This document shows positions 20,314-31,830 of a stretch of 64,000 nt of DNA, piece after piece. The number at the start of each line of letters is the position of its first letter. Positions within the stretch are counted from its first letter, which is position 1. The DNA comes from Armigeres subalbatus (lineage: Eukaryota > Arthropoda > Insecta > Diptera > Culicidae): positions 66,631,203-66,695,202 of the forward strand of contig NC_085139.1 of the NCBI RefSeq assembly GCF_024139115.2. Reading direction: 5' to 3'. The translations under genes and the position numbers were made by a program. The notes beneath the pieces were generated by a model. The model searched no databases. It saw only the letters and a list, made by a program, of their open reading frames with translations, and had not been told where the DNA came from.

Positions 20314-22010
20314 TTAACGTCCATGTTTCATGGCCGTATAAAGCCACCGGAAGAATCAGAGTAGAATACAGCGCGAATTTTGTTTTCGTTTGCAGACTAC
20401 GGGACTTAAGCTGGCTACGAAGTCCATAATAAGTCCATAATAATACCCAGGAGCATATGCGATTTTGTCCTAATGGTACCGCTTCTTTGCACACCAGCTC
20501 TCCTAATCGCTCCCTCGAGCGCAATATTGAACAGTAGATTCGAGACTGCATCAGCCTGTTTTAATCCATCTAAGGTAACAAATGACGTCGATATTTCATC
20601 CGCAACCCTTACCTTACACTTGATTTCGATCCGTCCAACGTTATACGAATCAGCCGTATCAGTTTCACCAAAAAACCATGTTGAAGCATAATTTGCCATA
20701 ATTCATTCCGTTTTCATCTTAAAGTTTCGTGCCATAATATCAATGTCGTGGGCGAAACCAAATAATTGGACGGACTTCGTGAAAATCGTACCACTCGTGT
20801 GGTACCGTATACCGTGTGCCGTAATCCTCTGCGCGTTTCGAAGGGACCCGAGAATGCCCCTGAAACTCGAACTACGCACATCACCTGATCTATCGTCGCC
20901 TTGATCAACCCTATCAGTTTTTCCGGAAGTCCGTGTTCATGCTTTAGCTGCCATAGCTGGTCCCAATCGATTGTATCATATGCGGCTTTGATGTCGATAA
21001 ATAGATGATGTGTGGGCACGTTGTATTCGCGGAATTTCTGCAATACCTGACGTACGGCAAACACTTGGTCTGTGGTAGAGCGTTCACAATGTGATTGCGC
21101 GGTAGTTGCTACAATCCAGCTTATCGCCATTTTTGTAGATTGGACACACAACACCTTCCATCCACTCCTGCGGCAGGACCTCATCCTCCCAAACCTTGAT
21201 AATTACCCAGTGCAGCGCTCTAGCCAGTGCCTCACCACCGTGTTTAAACAGCTCTCCTGGTAGTTGGTCAACTCCAGGGCAGGGGCTTTATTATTTTTCA
21301 GCGGGGCGATCTCCTCCTGGATTTCCTGGAGATTCGGAGCCGGAAGTCGCATGTCCTGCGCGCGTGCTCCATTGCCATACCGCCACCGTTGTCTGCCATA
21401 TCGCCATTCAGGTACTCTTCGTAGTGCTGCCGCCACCTTTGGATCACATCACGCTCGTTTGTAAGAAGATTCCCGTTTATGTCCTAACACATATCGGGTT
21501 GTGGTACATGGCCCTTACGTGAACGGTTCAACTTCTCATAGAACTTTCGTGCGTTATTAGCGCGGTACAGTTGGTCCGTCTCTTCACGGTCTCGATCCAC
21601 CTGCTGGCGCTTTTTCCTCCAAAAAATCGAGTTTTGTCTGTTCCGCACTCGTTTGTATCGTGCCTCGTTCGCCCTCGTGCGGTGTTGCAGCAATCTAGCC
21701 CATGCTGCATTCTTCTCTTCTATTAACTGCTCACATTCGCCGTCATACCAGTCGTTTCTCTGATCCGGGGGCACCGTGCCTAGTGCAGCGGTTGCGGTGC
21801 TTCTAATGGCCGATCGAATTGCAAATCCATGTTCGAAGCTTCCAATCGTGATCCTTTATTCGTCGCCTAGGTCGTTGCCGATTGTATGGAGTCATATTAT
21901 CTGATGTCCCCATGCCGATTGTTCCGATCCGTATTCTCTCACGGATTTTTCATGGCTGTTTTTTTTAAGCTGGCTTTCACCAACCTGACACCAAGCCCCC
22001 TAAATTTCCT

Positions 22011-22505
22011 AAAGATCATTTCGCCCTAATTTCCGGTGAACATGAACAATGGTGCACAATTTTGCTTAAAGCTGGCATTCAGACGATGATCAGCCACCTC
22101 TGACATGGAGAACAGACGTTCGATCAGGTTTGCATTTCCGGAGGGGAGAGTACGGAGATCTGATTGCATTGCAATTGGCATTTCAGAATCTCACCTTTAC
22201 ACAGAGCTCTAATCAGTCAGAGGGTTTAGCAGATCCACCAAATTCGTATCCGCTTCTTTCCAAACTAATCAGCTCTCTGAAGCTAGGAGATTCATGTCGC
22301 TGGCTTCGAAACCAGTCTAAGATTGAGTTTCGTTTTTATAATTTACTTCATTGACTCCATCCAAAAGAAGCAAAAGGTGGGTCATCTAAAAGCAAATTAT
22401 AGTCGTTCCATACTCTTCCGACCATCACTCATAAGTATCAACAAGAATAGTAAGAACTAGAGCACAGTGTGGTAGATCTTACTCCGTAATACACCACGTA
22501 AAGGT
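22011..22505. other. Unassigned DNA
   Basis: No gene or clear repeat. The stretch lies between the RTE copy and a degenerate tandem repeat. Confidence 0.4.
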
Positions 22506-22509
22506 ATCT

Positions 22510-22890
22510 ACCCAGCATTACGGAAAATCTGGATCTTAGCTCAAGATCATTTTCGAGAATCTTGGACACCTCATGTTCATTGAACTTAAGATCATATGCT
22601 TTTTAGACTAGATTGGGTACATACTGACGATGAATACATTGCAAAAGTCACGATGGATCTGATAGATACTTTGAACTGAGCTCGAGAATGTTTTCGAGTG
22701 CCATGACCACCTCGTATTCAAGAATATAGGGTTTAAATGATGCGCATGTGCCTACTGGACCGGATTGGGTATATGCCGATGATGAGGACTTTGCATAAGC
22801 CCAGATTGATCTGGTAGATACCATGGGCTGGACTAGATAACGTTTTGGAGAGCCTTGAGCATCTCGTATTCCTTGTAACATTTTCAAAAT
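22510..22890. repeat. Degenerate tandem repeat, about 145-155-bp unit, three units
   Basis: Three units share the order ATGGATCTGATAGATAC, GAGCTCGAGAATGTTTTCGA, CACCTCGTATTC, GATTGGGTATAT, CGATGATGA. They start near 22510, 22650 and 22805. Divergence is high, so the duplication is old. Confidence 0.55.
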
Positions 22891-22899
22891 GCTACAACC

Positions 22900-24240
22900 C
22901 AAAATACTTCATTTTGGTGTCAGATTTGCCTAAAGAAATATACTAGTGACAGTAAATGTAAATTACGTGCAATAACTACTGTATTATATAATAAAATTTT
23001 GCTTTATTTCCGCAATTTCACCAACGACCCTGACCAGAATTTAATTGAAGTATTAGATTGAGTGATATCGTTAGAGAAGTTTAAATATTGCACTCGTAGA
23101 TAGGCTCCACTGCTCGATATGTATCCAAGCAGAGCCACCTCACTGGACCACGAGAGTATTCGTGGAGGCAAGCTCCCGCGCCTCACTATCACACCCTACC
23201 CAAAATGATATGGATGGAAAGAATTCAGAAAATTGCATGATCGTTACTGATAAGCTGATAGTGGTACCTAGAATCTATATAAGGGACAAGCGTCCCCCAC
23301 ATGGGTCTCTTAGATCCTGGGAAGCCAAGATAGACGGTGCCAAGTTTTTTAATATGTAGTGTTCAGCAAGTGTGAATCCGTGTTTTTTTACCGGTGGTTA
23401 TTGACCCACGTTTATTCGCTCGCAAGCTTTACCCGATAGTGAAATATATCACACGGTAGATTCACAAAAGACGTTTTAGTAGTGTGACTCCTTCTACAAT
23501 ACCTATAATGCCACAGACATTAAAAGTGTAGTGCAAGTTGTGCTTTTAGTGGCCACCTAGTGGCATTCCTGGTCCTCCTAATAGCTAACGTTGAGGCCAG
23601 TTAGTCGAAGAGGTCGTCTTCCGGTTTGTACGTTTAAGTCGACACGAGTGGGAACTGTCCGCGAGTTCTGACCAGTTAGACGAGGTGTCGCACTGCATGC
23701 TAGGTTTAATTCCTCCCGAAGAAAAGTGAAGTGAATTGTGAAGACTTCCCAGATGCGCTGAACTGGTCGTACGTTAACAAACGACCTGGCACCACCAAGT
23801 TCGATAATCGAACACCAGCCCTGCGACGGGTGAAGCGATCCAGACAAGCAGTGTTTCAGAGCGCGGCGGAAGAACAGTCGCCGGAGCCGTGACAGTCTTG
23901 GTGACGACGACAACGTTACAAGTAGGTGAAATCTTCGGGCAGTGAGTGAGTCATAAGAGTCGAATTAGTTTTTTTTTTCTTAAATACAATCACTAGATTG
24001 AGAGCAAATATAGCTTTTTCTTGGATTTGTTGTTAATCTCAAATTTAACGATTAAGTTATTGCATGCGCCGAAAGAAAAGTTATTTTCAGGTTGAGAGCT
24101 AACATTTATACAGGTGAGTCTTTCCCCAGCACGTTGTGTCGACCCTGCGAGGTTATAAAAGGTGAGCTGGCTCGGGACGTAAGGACGTCCATGCCACAGA
24201 CGCATGGGCGTCATTGATAGTTACATCCTATCGTATCAAA
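22900..24240. other. Unassigned region with a TATA-like element
   Basis: About 23560-23930 is GC-richer with open frames up to 111 codons, none recognised. TTATAAAAGG at about 24153 followed by a GC-rich stretch and ACGTAAGGACGTCC resembles a pol II core promoter. It could be an LTR remnant or a lone promoter; I cannot decide. Confidence 0.3.
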
Positions 24241-26955
24241 GTTGGTCACTGTCTCAACGATCAGGATGATTGAACTTGATTTAGTGTTTAGAATCATCAA
24301 ACAATGTGGTTCCTGATACATTTGCATTCTCTCAGAAGCGAATTGTTCTCAAGGCTTTCGATATTTGAGTCCTCAGGGTATAGTCAAATTTGACCTCCGA
24401 TATTTTTCCTGTGAAACCGACATCCTGATGATCTATTCTGCTGGGGACCTAGCTCTATTCTGTAATTTTCCATAGCCAATCTAAAGCGCTAGGCATATAT
24501 GACCCATCTGTACCGACCCTATGGAAACTCATTCATCAAGGAGGACAATCAATTTATCATCGTGAGATTTTGAACGCGACTATCCCCTACCATCAAAAGC
24601 ACGCAATACTCTCGCCAGAAAGTATGTTCATTGTGGATCTTGTTTTCCGCAATACTTATGAGTTGATTATGCACGCTGGCCTGTGAGGGAGTTTACAAAT
24701 TACGTAACGTAAAAATAGGATTTTTAGGCCTTCCTCCATTTTTTAGATCCCGCATTTCATATTTAATAGCTGAAGCTCAATACACATGTTGTTTGGGGTC
24801 CGCGCTAACCTTCCGATCAACTCATCATTATGCAACGCAGTAAGCAAACGCGTATTAACAAAAACAATCGAGTAAATACTCGTTTTTTCCTCGATATTGC
24901 ATAAATCTATAACCTTTCAATGGACATTAGAAAAAAATCCTCATGTTGAATGCTACTGTGGACACTCTATCAAGTGTATAAACATTTTAGGTGAACGAGA
25001 AAATTATTTCCGGGGAAGGTAAATCATGCAAAGCTGTCGCATCATTATTTATAATTTCATTTAAAGCATCCATTTTAAGGAATAATTTAACGTAACTCGA
25101 TCGCTTTATAGACAAAATACACATTTCAATAGAAAAAGCTCCTCCCCACCCGAATGCATTCCAGCGAAATCATCCGGTGCCTGTATCGAAGTTCCGATAA
25201 CTAGCATCGAGTAGAAGTGTGAGGCCAGTATGATTACACACGTAAATTCCAGGGCGTGAAGGCAAATTTGCGAACTTTTGTGTATGTTTGGTTGGTACAC
25301 AGATCTGTGTGTACGCCCGTGCAGTGCGCTTGCTATTTGGCTATCCACCACAGTTTCACTGGGCCGTCCGCCCTGACTGACTATGTGGTTCTGACCAGTG
25401 ATGGTTCGAGTCGGCAAACATCGTAATTGTTTCTGGTCAAACTTGCTGGCACTACATTCAGCTCAAAGAGCTGGAATTCATTTATCTCACCCGACCACGA
25501 TGACCGCCCGTGGGTTCTGGTTAGGACAAATTAACGTATTTGTACTAATTCCAACATAGAAGTTTGCGCCAACAAGTTAAGCATATTAGGGAATGAGTTG
25601 CAGTACATCAATCAATGGGATGTAATTATCTAATTTTTGTTATTGCCGTTTTAACCGAATTAGAACACGTAGCTTTCCGAAGGCTCCGAAGATATTTAGC
25701 ATACACGTACAACAAAGTTGTACTGAAAGACTATTCTTTCACTCCAAAAACATATTTCTTATTAGTTCATTTGAAGGTGCCTGATACAAAGTTTATTTAA
25801 TCGTTAGCTGATCTTCTATCGTGCTGAGACAAGTAAAGGAAAATTCTTCAGAAAATTAAAAAAAAAACCTTTTACCATAATCTGCGGCAACTAAGATAAA
25901 CGAAAATTTCAAACGACTCCGCTGGGTCCAGAGGGGTGGGACCCCGCACAATGCTTAGTACTAATGTAATACCTAATTCGCTTCGTAGTAATCAGAACGA
26001 AAGCAACGATCTCGGTCCTCCCCTAGTGCCTGTTTCACCAGAAGAAAGAAAACCCATCAGGGGCTGATAAACCGATTCCCTCCCACAAAGCTCCGGAGAA
26101 CAACACTTCGTCATCGTTTCCATTATGGCTGTGTTTGAACGGTTCTTTGACTGCAAAAAGGTACCTACATCTCGATTCCATCGAATTTTTGTTTTACGAC
26201 TTCAACCGGCGGCGGCGGCAGAAGCAGCAACAGCAGCAGCAGGAACGCCATTAAGGCTTATCTCACCCCGCAGCAAACAAAGAACGCGCCAAAATGATGC
26301 GACGAGTTTTTACTCCAGCAACCAAAGCACGCTTACCGGGTTCGATGCATAGGCGTAGTTGGTTGATTCTTGCGAGGGCGTGTTATTGCTCTTTGGTCAC
26401 CAAAGTGCACTTTCTTTTCTTGGAAACAGGCGAAGCAGAGATGAAAGCTGCCTGCCGTTGCAAATTAAGTAGTAGACAAAGTATCTACCACATCAGGTTT
26501 GCTATAGTTTGGATGCTGTCATACAGAGTGAAGAAATTTCGATTTACCAATTTCAAAGTCAATTTACAAAATTCACAGATTCAAAAGTAGTTCATAACGA
26601 TAATTAACCATCTATGCCCATGCGAGTCTCTAAAGCCTTTTCGTATAATATGCAGTTCAAATTACTTTATTGCAGATGTTCCAGGTTCTCCAAATAACAT
26701 GAACTTGTATGGACTGAATTGATTTCGATTTTATACCAGTGGTAGTTGACTTGGTAAACCAAATAATATGAACTATAGATCAATTTGGAGAACTTAGAAC
26801 TTCTGTATTAAACAAGTTTAAACTGCATATAAGACACAGGGGCTGTAGTAACTTAAATGGACATGGCGACAACGGCTGAACTGATCATTTATCAGCTCAG
26901 CGAAGGGAGGGATAATGCCTTCTTTAAATGGATGAGCCTACCCTGTACAAAGCGA
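24241..26955. other. Unassigned DNA, no gene recognised
   Basis: Mostly AT-rich. A short GCGGCGGCGGCAGAAGCAGC run near 26210-26255 gives a poly-alanine stretch in a 75-codon frame that I do not take as a gene. A phrase near 24695-24750 (ACAAATTACGTAACGTAAAA) may be a half copy of the GATCCAT...TACGTCAC MITE family. Confidence 0.4.
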
Positions 26956-26959
26956 AGGG

Positions 26960-27290
26960 AGAATATCGAAAGGGTCGTTTGGCCGAAAGGGGCGTTTGGC
27001 CGAAAGGGTCATTTGGCCGAAAAGGTCATTTGGCGGAAAGGGTCATTAAGCCGAAAGGGTCATTTGGCCAAAAGGGTCGTTTGGCCGAAAAGGCCGTTTG
27101 GCCGAATGGGTCATTTGACCGAATAGGTCATTTATCCGAATAGTTCATTTAAAAAATGAGAAATTAGGAATGAGAAGAGAGACGTCTCACTTCTCACTCT
27201 TTATTTTCTCTTCTCACTGAAAAAAGTGAGAAGCGCGAAATGTGTAGTAAGACGTCTCAACACCCACTTCACACTACTCAAAATCCAATA
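26960..27290. repeat. Composite repeat array, plus orientation
   Basis: About ten units of GGCCGAAAGGGTCATTT (26965-27150) are followed by a GAGAAATTAGGAATGAGAAG and CTCACTTCTCACT block forming an imperfect palindrome around GACGTCTC. The unit is the inverse of that at 28.4-29.1 kb. Confidence 0.75.
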
Positions 27291-27299
27291 GTATCTACC

Positions 27300-28380
27300 C
27301 TGAATCTAACGTATACTGATAAATTTCGTTCCATCAATGAACAAAAGGTTGTATCATACGTTCCCGTGTTTTAGCATTAATATTAAGGGAACGATTCGAT
27401 GATGTGACCTTCGCACACAGCTCCGTGAATTGTGAACACTAGAACAAATTGTTGTGGAGCAGTTGAGAATGTTCCGTCAATTATTCAAATCTTGGCTTAT
27501 GCTTACAACACTGAATGATGTGTTGAAGGAAATAGAAAGATCGTCCCATCATTACCATGGATATGAATGTTCGATCGCAAGAAAGGTTCTGCGTGCAATG
27601 TTGTCCTATAGCATCTGTCGATATGCACATATATATCGTCACATTCTGATGGTTATAAGAGTTCATCACGTCGTCACCGGCGTTACATTATACGACGTGG
27701 CTCGTTTTTGCGTATCTTTTTTTTTAACGAATTTTGCTTGAACCTTAATACTTAGGGAAGAAATCAGGTCTTCAATACATTTAGAAAGAACAATGTATGA
27801 AGAAAAGAAGGGTGAATTCCTATTTGCGCCTCTTATTTTTGACGATTAGTTTAAATAAATACCCTTGCAACGTTATTTTTCGCTACAGCTCTAATTATTC
27901 CGTCAGATTTTGACCCATTTCAGTATGTTTGTGAACCGGTATAAGTGACCATCATACATATAACATATTTCAATATCTGATTCTCTCAACAGTGCTGAGC
28001 GATTGAAACTAGCTTTTTTTTCTATGTGAATGGATTGCAAGACAGTGGTGAGTAGAATTTATTGATAATCAATGTTATATAGGGTTTAACACCTCGGGAA
28101 AGTTTTCCGCCGGATTTTGATCCCTGTGCCCTGGGGAAAAAATATGCGGACCAAAATCCCGATATGTGAAGCTACCTTAACAGACTTTTGAATATTATGA
28201 AAGAGAAAGTACATAACGTCGTTATTTTTCTTATTATTTCACACATAAACGAAACGAATATTTAGATTCATGTGAGAGACGTATACAACAAAATATGAGA
28301 TAAGTAGGAAATCAAATATACTATTTCTTTTTATTAGTCACAAAAAATCTTTTCATCAAGTAAGGTGAAGAGTTTATTCG
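27300..28380. other. Unassigned AT-rich DNA
   Basis: No gene, RNA or repeat recognised. A 95-codon frame at 27454-27741 has no family resemblance that I can see. Confidence 0.45.
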
Positions 28381-28384
28381 GGCA

Positions 28385-29600
28385 TATAGACTATTCGAGT
28401 GAATGATCTTTTCGGGCGAATGGTTATTCCGGGCGTTTGGTCTTTTCGGGCGAATGGAATTCGGGAGTTTATCATTCGGGCGAAGGGAATTCGGGCGAGC
28501 GTCATTCGGGAGTTTGTGATAGAACCGAACAATTCGGCCAAATGTCCTATTCGGCCAAATGACCCTTTCGGCCAAATTACCTTTCCGGAAAAATGGCCCT
28601 TTCGGCCTAATGACCTTTTTGGCCAATCGACCCTTTCGGCTAAATGACCAATTCGGCCTAACGACCCTTTCGGTCAAACAACTCTTTCAGCTTAATGACC
28701 CTTTCGGCCAAATGACCCATTCAGCCAAACGACTCTTCCGGCCAAATGACCCTTTTGGCCAAACGCCCCTTTTCGGCCAAATGACCCTTTCGGCCAAACG
28801 ACCCTTTCGGCCAAACGACCCTTTCGGCCAAACGACTCTATCGGCCTAATGACCCTTTCGGCAAAATGACCCTTCCGGCTAAATGACCCTCTCGGCCAAA
28901 TGACCCATTCAGCCAAATGACCCTTTCGACCAAACGCCCCTTTCGGCCAAATGATCATTTCGGCGAAACGACCCTTTCGGTCAAGTGACCCTTTTGGCCA
29001 AATGACTTTCGGCCTAATGGTCTGTTCGACCAAATGGTATATTCGGCCAAGTGGCATTCGGCCAAATGGCTTTCGGCAAAATGACCCTTCCCCCATTTGA
29101 CCGAATAGGACATTTGGCCGAATAGGACATTTAGCCGAACAGGACGTTTGGTCGAAAAGGTCATTTGAAAAGTGAGAAATGAGGAGTGACAAGTGAGATG
29201 GCTTACCACTCACTACTACTACACTCACAGTGAGTAGTAAGAAATGAAGAGTGAGAAGTGAGACAACTCACTTCTTGCTCCCTCTACTCACATTGCGCTT
29301 TTCACTTTTAACAGTGAGAAGTGAGAGATGAGGAGTGAGAAGTGAGGCGTCTCACTACTCATTTCTAATTTATCACTGCTCACTGCTGTCTAACTTCTCA
29401 CTCCTCATTTCTCACTTTTCAAATGACCTTTTCTGTCAAATGTCCTATTCGGTCAAATGGCTTATTCGGCCAAATGTCCTAATCGGCCAAATGTCCTGTT
29501 CGGCCAAATGACCTTTTCGGCCAAATAACTTTCGGCCTAATGGTGTGATCGGCCAAATGGTATATTCGGCCAAACAACTTTCGAAGAAGTTCAATAATAT
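28385..29600. repeat. Composite repeat array with internal large palindrome
   Basis: 28385-29090 is a degenerate array of TTCGGCCAAATGACCC units of about 17-20 bp. At 29096 the orientation flips (GACCGAATAGGACATTTGG), passes through GTGAGAAATGAGGAGTGA and its inverse, and flips back by about 29420 to TTCGGCCAAATG units that stop at the BEL element. Long frames such as 28692-29228 minus (FGRKGHLAE repeats) come from the unit and are not genes. Confidence 0.8.
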
Positions 29601-30178
29601 TGTGCCGACAAGACCCCTCGTTTCGGTAACCCAGGCCGGCACAGCGCTATGCTTCCCGATGACAGTGTGCAAAGAGAAGAAAATTGATGTAACTGACGGA
29701 GAAACGTCAGCAAACTAGATGAAAACAAAAATAAGCAGATTTGCACCGTCATCAAAGCTAAACCAAAAGAGTACGAAGAATTATTAGTGAAATTTATTAT
29801 TCCAAATAGTTATAGTCTGAATGCAAATGAAAAATTTAGTTCACGCTTTCGTGCTAAATTCATTATCTAGTTCTGATCAGTCAGTCCGATCGAATATTGT
29901 AAGTAGTTGTGAATTGTGTTGCCTAAAAATTATATGATGAATTGTGTTATCTAACGATTATATATTATCAATTGCGATCGATCGATTTAGTCGCGGGAGC
30001 ACAACCCAGACTTGCTTGCGTAAAATATAACGGTCACCAAATTTGTAAGTCTATATTAGGGTCTTTTCAAACTAAATTCAAATAATAGCTAAATAAAACT
30101 ATCTCTATTTTAGCTTAAAGCTAACCTTCCAAAAGAAACGAGTTTGCTATCGAGAGTTGGCGCTACCCTAACCCCACA
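29601..30178 (+). repeat. 5' LTR of BEL/Pao element (578 bp)
   Basis: Begins TGTGCCGACAAG and ends CCCTAACCCCACA. It lacks the 14-bp duplication (TGCAAATGAAAAAT-type) present in the 3' LTR. A TGGTAGCAAGCAAGG stretch 16 bases after it is a possible but unproven primer-binding site. Confidence 0.9.
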
Positions 30179-30209
30179 TTCTTTAAGAAATTTGTGGTAG
30201 CAAGCAAGG

Positions 30210-30548
30210 ATGGATGGTGAAAAATCCCAAAACCCGGACGCCCCACGGAACTGCCAGTTCTGCGATCGGCCCGATACAGCGGAGAGCGAGATGGTCCAGT
30301 GCAGCGCCTGCAAGCTATGGGAGCACTTCGGATGTGCTGGAGTCGATGGGAGCGTGAAACAACCCGACATAAGGTATGTCTGTGGGAAGTGCATGGCCAA
30401 GCAGGGACCTTCTACCGGAGGGGTCCTCCAAGTCTCCGGGGACGACAAGACGAAGAAGAAAGCCGCGAAAGGAAGTTCTAGAACAACGTCGAAAAAGGGG
30501 AAAACGGCTGCTGATCCACCGAAGAGTGTCTCGTCCAGTATCCGGTAG
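30210..30548 (+). pseudogene. BEL/Pao Gag N-terminus with PHD finger, truncated by stop
   Basis: 112 codons from the ATG 32 bases after the LTR. Residues about 12-60 form a C4HC3 PHD-type zinc finger: CQFC, CSAC, HFGC and CGKC pairs. PHD fingers at the start of Gag-Pol are known in some BEL/Pao lineages and might read chromatin marks, though function is unproven. A TAG ends the frame after a lysine- and serine-rich linker, but the same frame continues open beyond it, so the break is a single nonsense codon. Confidence 0.75.
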
Positions 30549-30776
30549 AAGATATTGGATGAGGAGTTAAAGCTCGTCGCGGAAGAGCAGCGGCTGCAAG
30601 AAGAAGCACTACAGGAGCAAGAAGATATTCGACGGCGCCAGTTGGCCGAAGAGGAACGCCGACTGGAGGAAAAACGGCGACTAGCGCAAGAGGAAAGTGA
30701 GATGCGCGAGCGAAAACTGCAGGAAGAGCTGGAGTTGAAGCGGAAGAAGATAAGCGTGCTAGACAGCTGCTGGTAG
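30549..30776 (+). pseudogene. BEL/Pao Gag coiled-coil segment
   Basis: In the same frame as the PHD segment, after the TAG. It is a glutamate/arginine-rich heptad-like stretch (EEERRLEEKRRLAQEESEMR) predicted to be coiled coil. It runs into a frame change and the junction with pol, where the main body of Gag should follow. The missing part indicates an internal deletion. Confidence 0.65.
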
Positions 30777-30779
30777 ACA

Positions 30780-31830
30780 CAACGCGTCGCGTTCCCTCTG
30801 GATCGGGGTACGAAACCGAACTGCTTTGGAGAGCGGACGATCACAGTTTTCCCGATAGCTACCCCATGGCTGTACGTCGGTTGGAGGCGCTAGAGCGAAA
30901 GCTGCAGCAGAATCCAGAATTGGAACGACGAGTGCGAGAGCAGATCGTGGAATACGAGCGTAAGGATACGCCCACAAAGCAAGCCTGGCTGAACTGACGT
31001 CCGTAGCAGCTGAACAAGTCTGGTATCTCCCGTTGGGCGTTGTTACGAACCCCAGAAAACCCGGCAAGGTGCGGCTAATCTGGGATGCAGCTGCCAAAAA
31101 GAACAACGTTTCCTTCAACTCCAAGCTGCTCAAGGGCCCGGACCTACTGTCCCCGCTTCCGCAAGTTCTCCGTCAGTTTCGTCAGTTTCCAGTCGCCGTG
31201 TGTGGAGATATCATGGAGATGTTCCACCAAATAAAGATTCGAGCACCCGACTGCCAGTCGCAACGGTTTCTGTTCCGCGACAACCCGTCGGATCCACCTA
31301 GGGTGTATGTGATGGACGTCGCCACGTTTGGTTCGACCTGTTCTCCAACCTCTGCACAGTATGTCAAAAACCTCAACGCGGAAGAGTGTTCAGGCCAATA
31401 TCCGCGGGCTGCCGCGGCTATCAAAAACAAGCACTACGTGGATGACTACCTGGACAGCTTCGAGACAGTCCAGGAGGCGATCGAGGTCGTCGACGAGGTT
31501 AAGTTGGTACACTCTCTGGCTAGTTTCACGCTGCGTCACTTCTTGTCCAACGAAGCAGGTGTTCTCGAGGGAATCGGTGCGATATGCGAAATTGAGCCGA
31601 AGAACCTGGACCTAGAACGAGGAGAAAAGCTGGAATCGGTGCTCGGCATGAAGTGGATTCCATTCGACGATGTCTTCGTGTACACGTTCGGCCTGAGGGA
31701 AGATCTACAGTCCATACTCGCCGAAGGTCACATTCCAACAAAGAGGGAAATCGCCAGGATTGTGATGAGCTTGTTCGACCCTCCCGGGTTCATCGCCTTC
31801 TTCCTCGTACACGGTAAAATTCTGTTATAA
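30780..31830 (+). pseudogene. BEL/Pao reverse transcriptase region
   Basis: From about 30780 the pre-RT sequence is recognisable (ETELLWRADD, FPDSYPMAVRRLE) in one frame, then a one-base loss near 30963 shifts to the frame of 31033-31830. RT blocks include LPLGVVTNPRKPGKVRLIWD, GDIMEMFHQIKI and the active site YVDD at about 31435-31446. It would copy element RNA into DNA. A TAA at 31828 stops the frame just before the RNase H region; the following codons remain open in the same frame. Confidence 0.85.

Larger units (their letters stand above)
19535..22010 (-). mobile_element. RTE-clade retrotransposon copy 2, endonuclease region deleted
   Basis: Minus-strand copy related to the full-length RTE at 49780-53076. 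Recognisable pieces: 21774-21484 (PPDQRNDWYDGECEQL, the linker before RT), 21436-21203 (APNLQEIQEEIAPLKNNKAP), 21184-20714 (STTDQVFAVRQVLQKFREYN, FIDIKAAYDTIDWDQLWQL, IKATIDQVMCVVRV), 20551-20315 (LILPVALYGHETWT) and 19912-19631 (VFERMVLRTTLGIWRCRMNYE, GHFVRM). At about 21822 the sequence jumps from the linker region directly to text matching the RTE 5' part near 52690, so about 0.9 kb encoding the endonuclease is missing. Two MITEs interrupt the 3' coding part. Many frame breaks; not functional. Confidence 0.75.

Noticed and set aside
26125..26352. Poly-alanine 75-codon frame as a gene
   Set aside because: It depends on a short GCG/GCA microsatellite; no conserved domain, splice structure or second exon is evident.
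28321..29228. Open frames with FGRKGHLAE or PFGQMT repeats
   Set aside because: They translate the degenerate GGCCAAATGACC array on both strands; no domain or codon constraint is visible.
30110..30844. 244-codon minus-strand serine-rich frame
   Set aside because: It is the antisense of the BEL Gag coiled-coil region.
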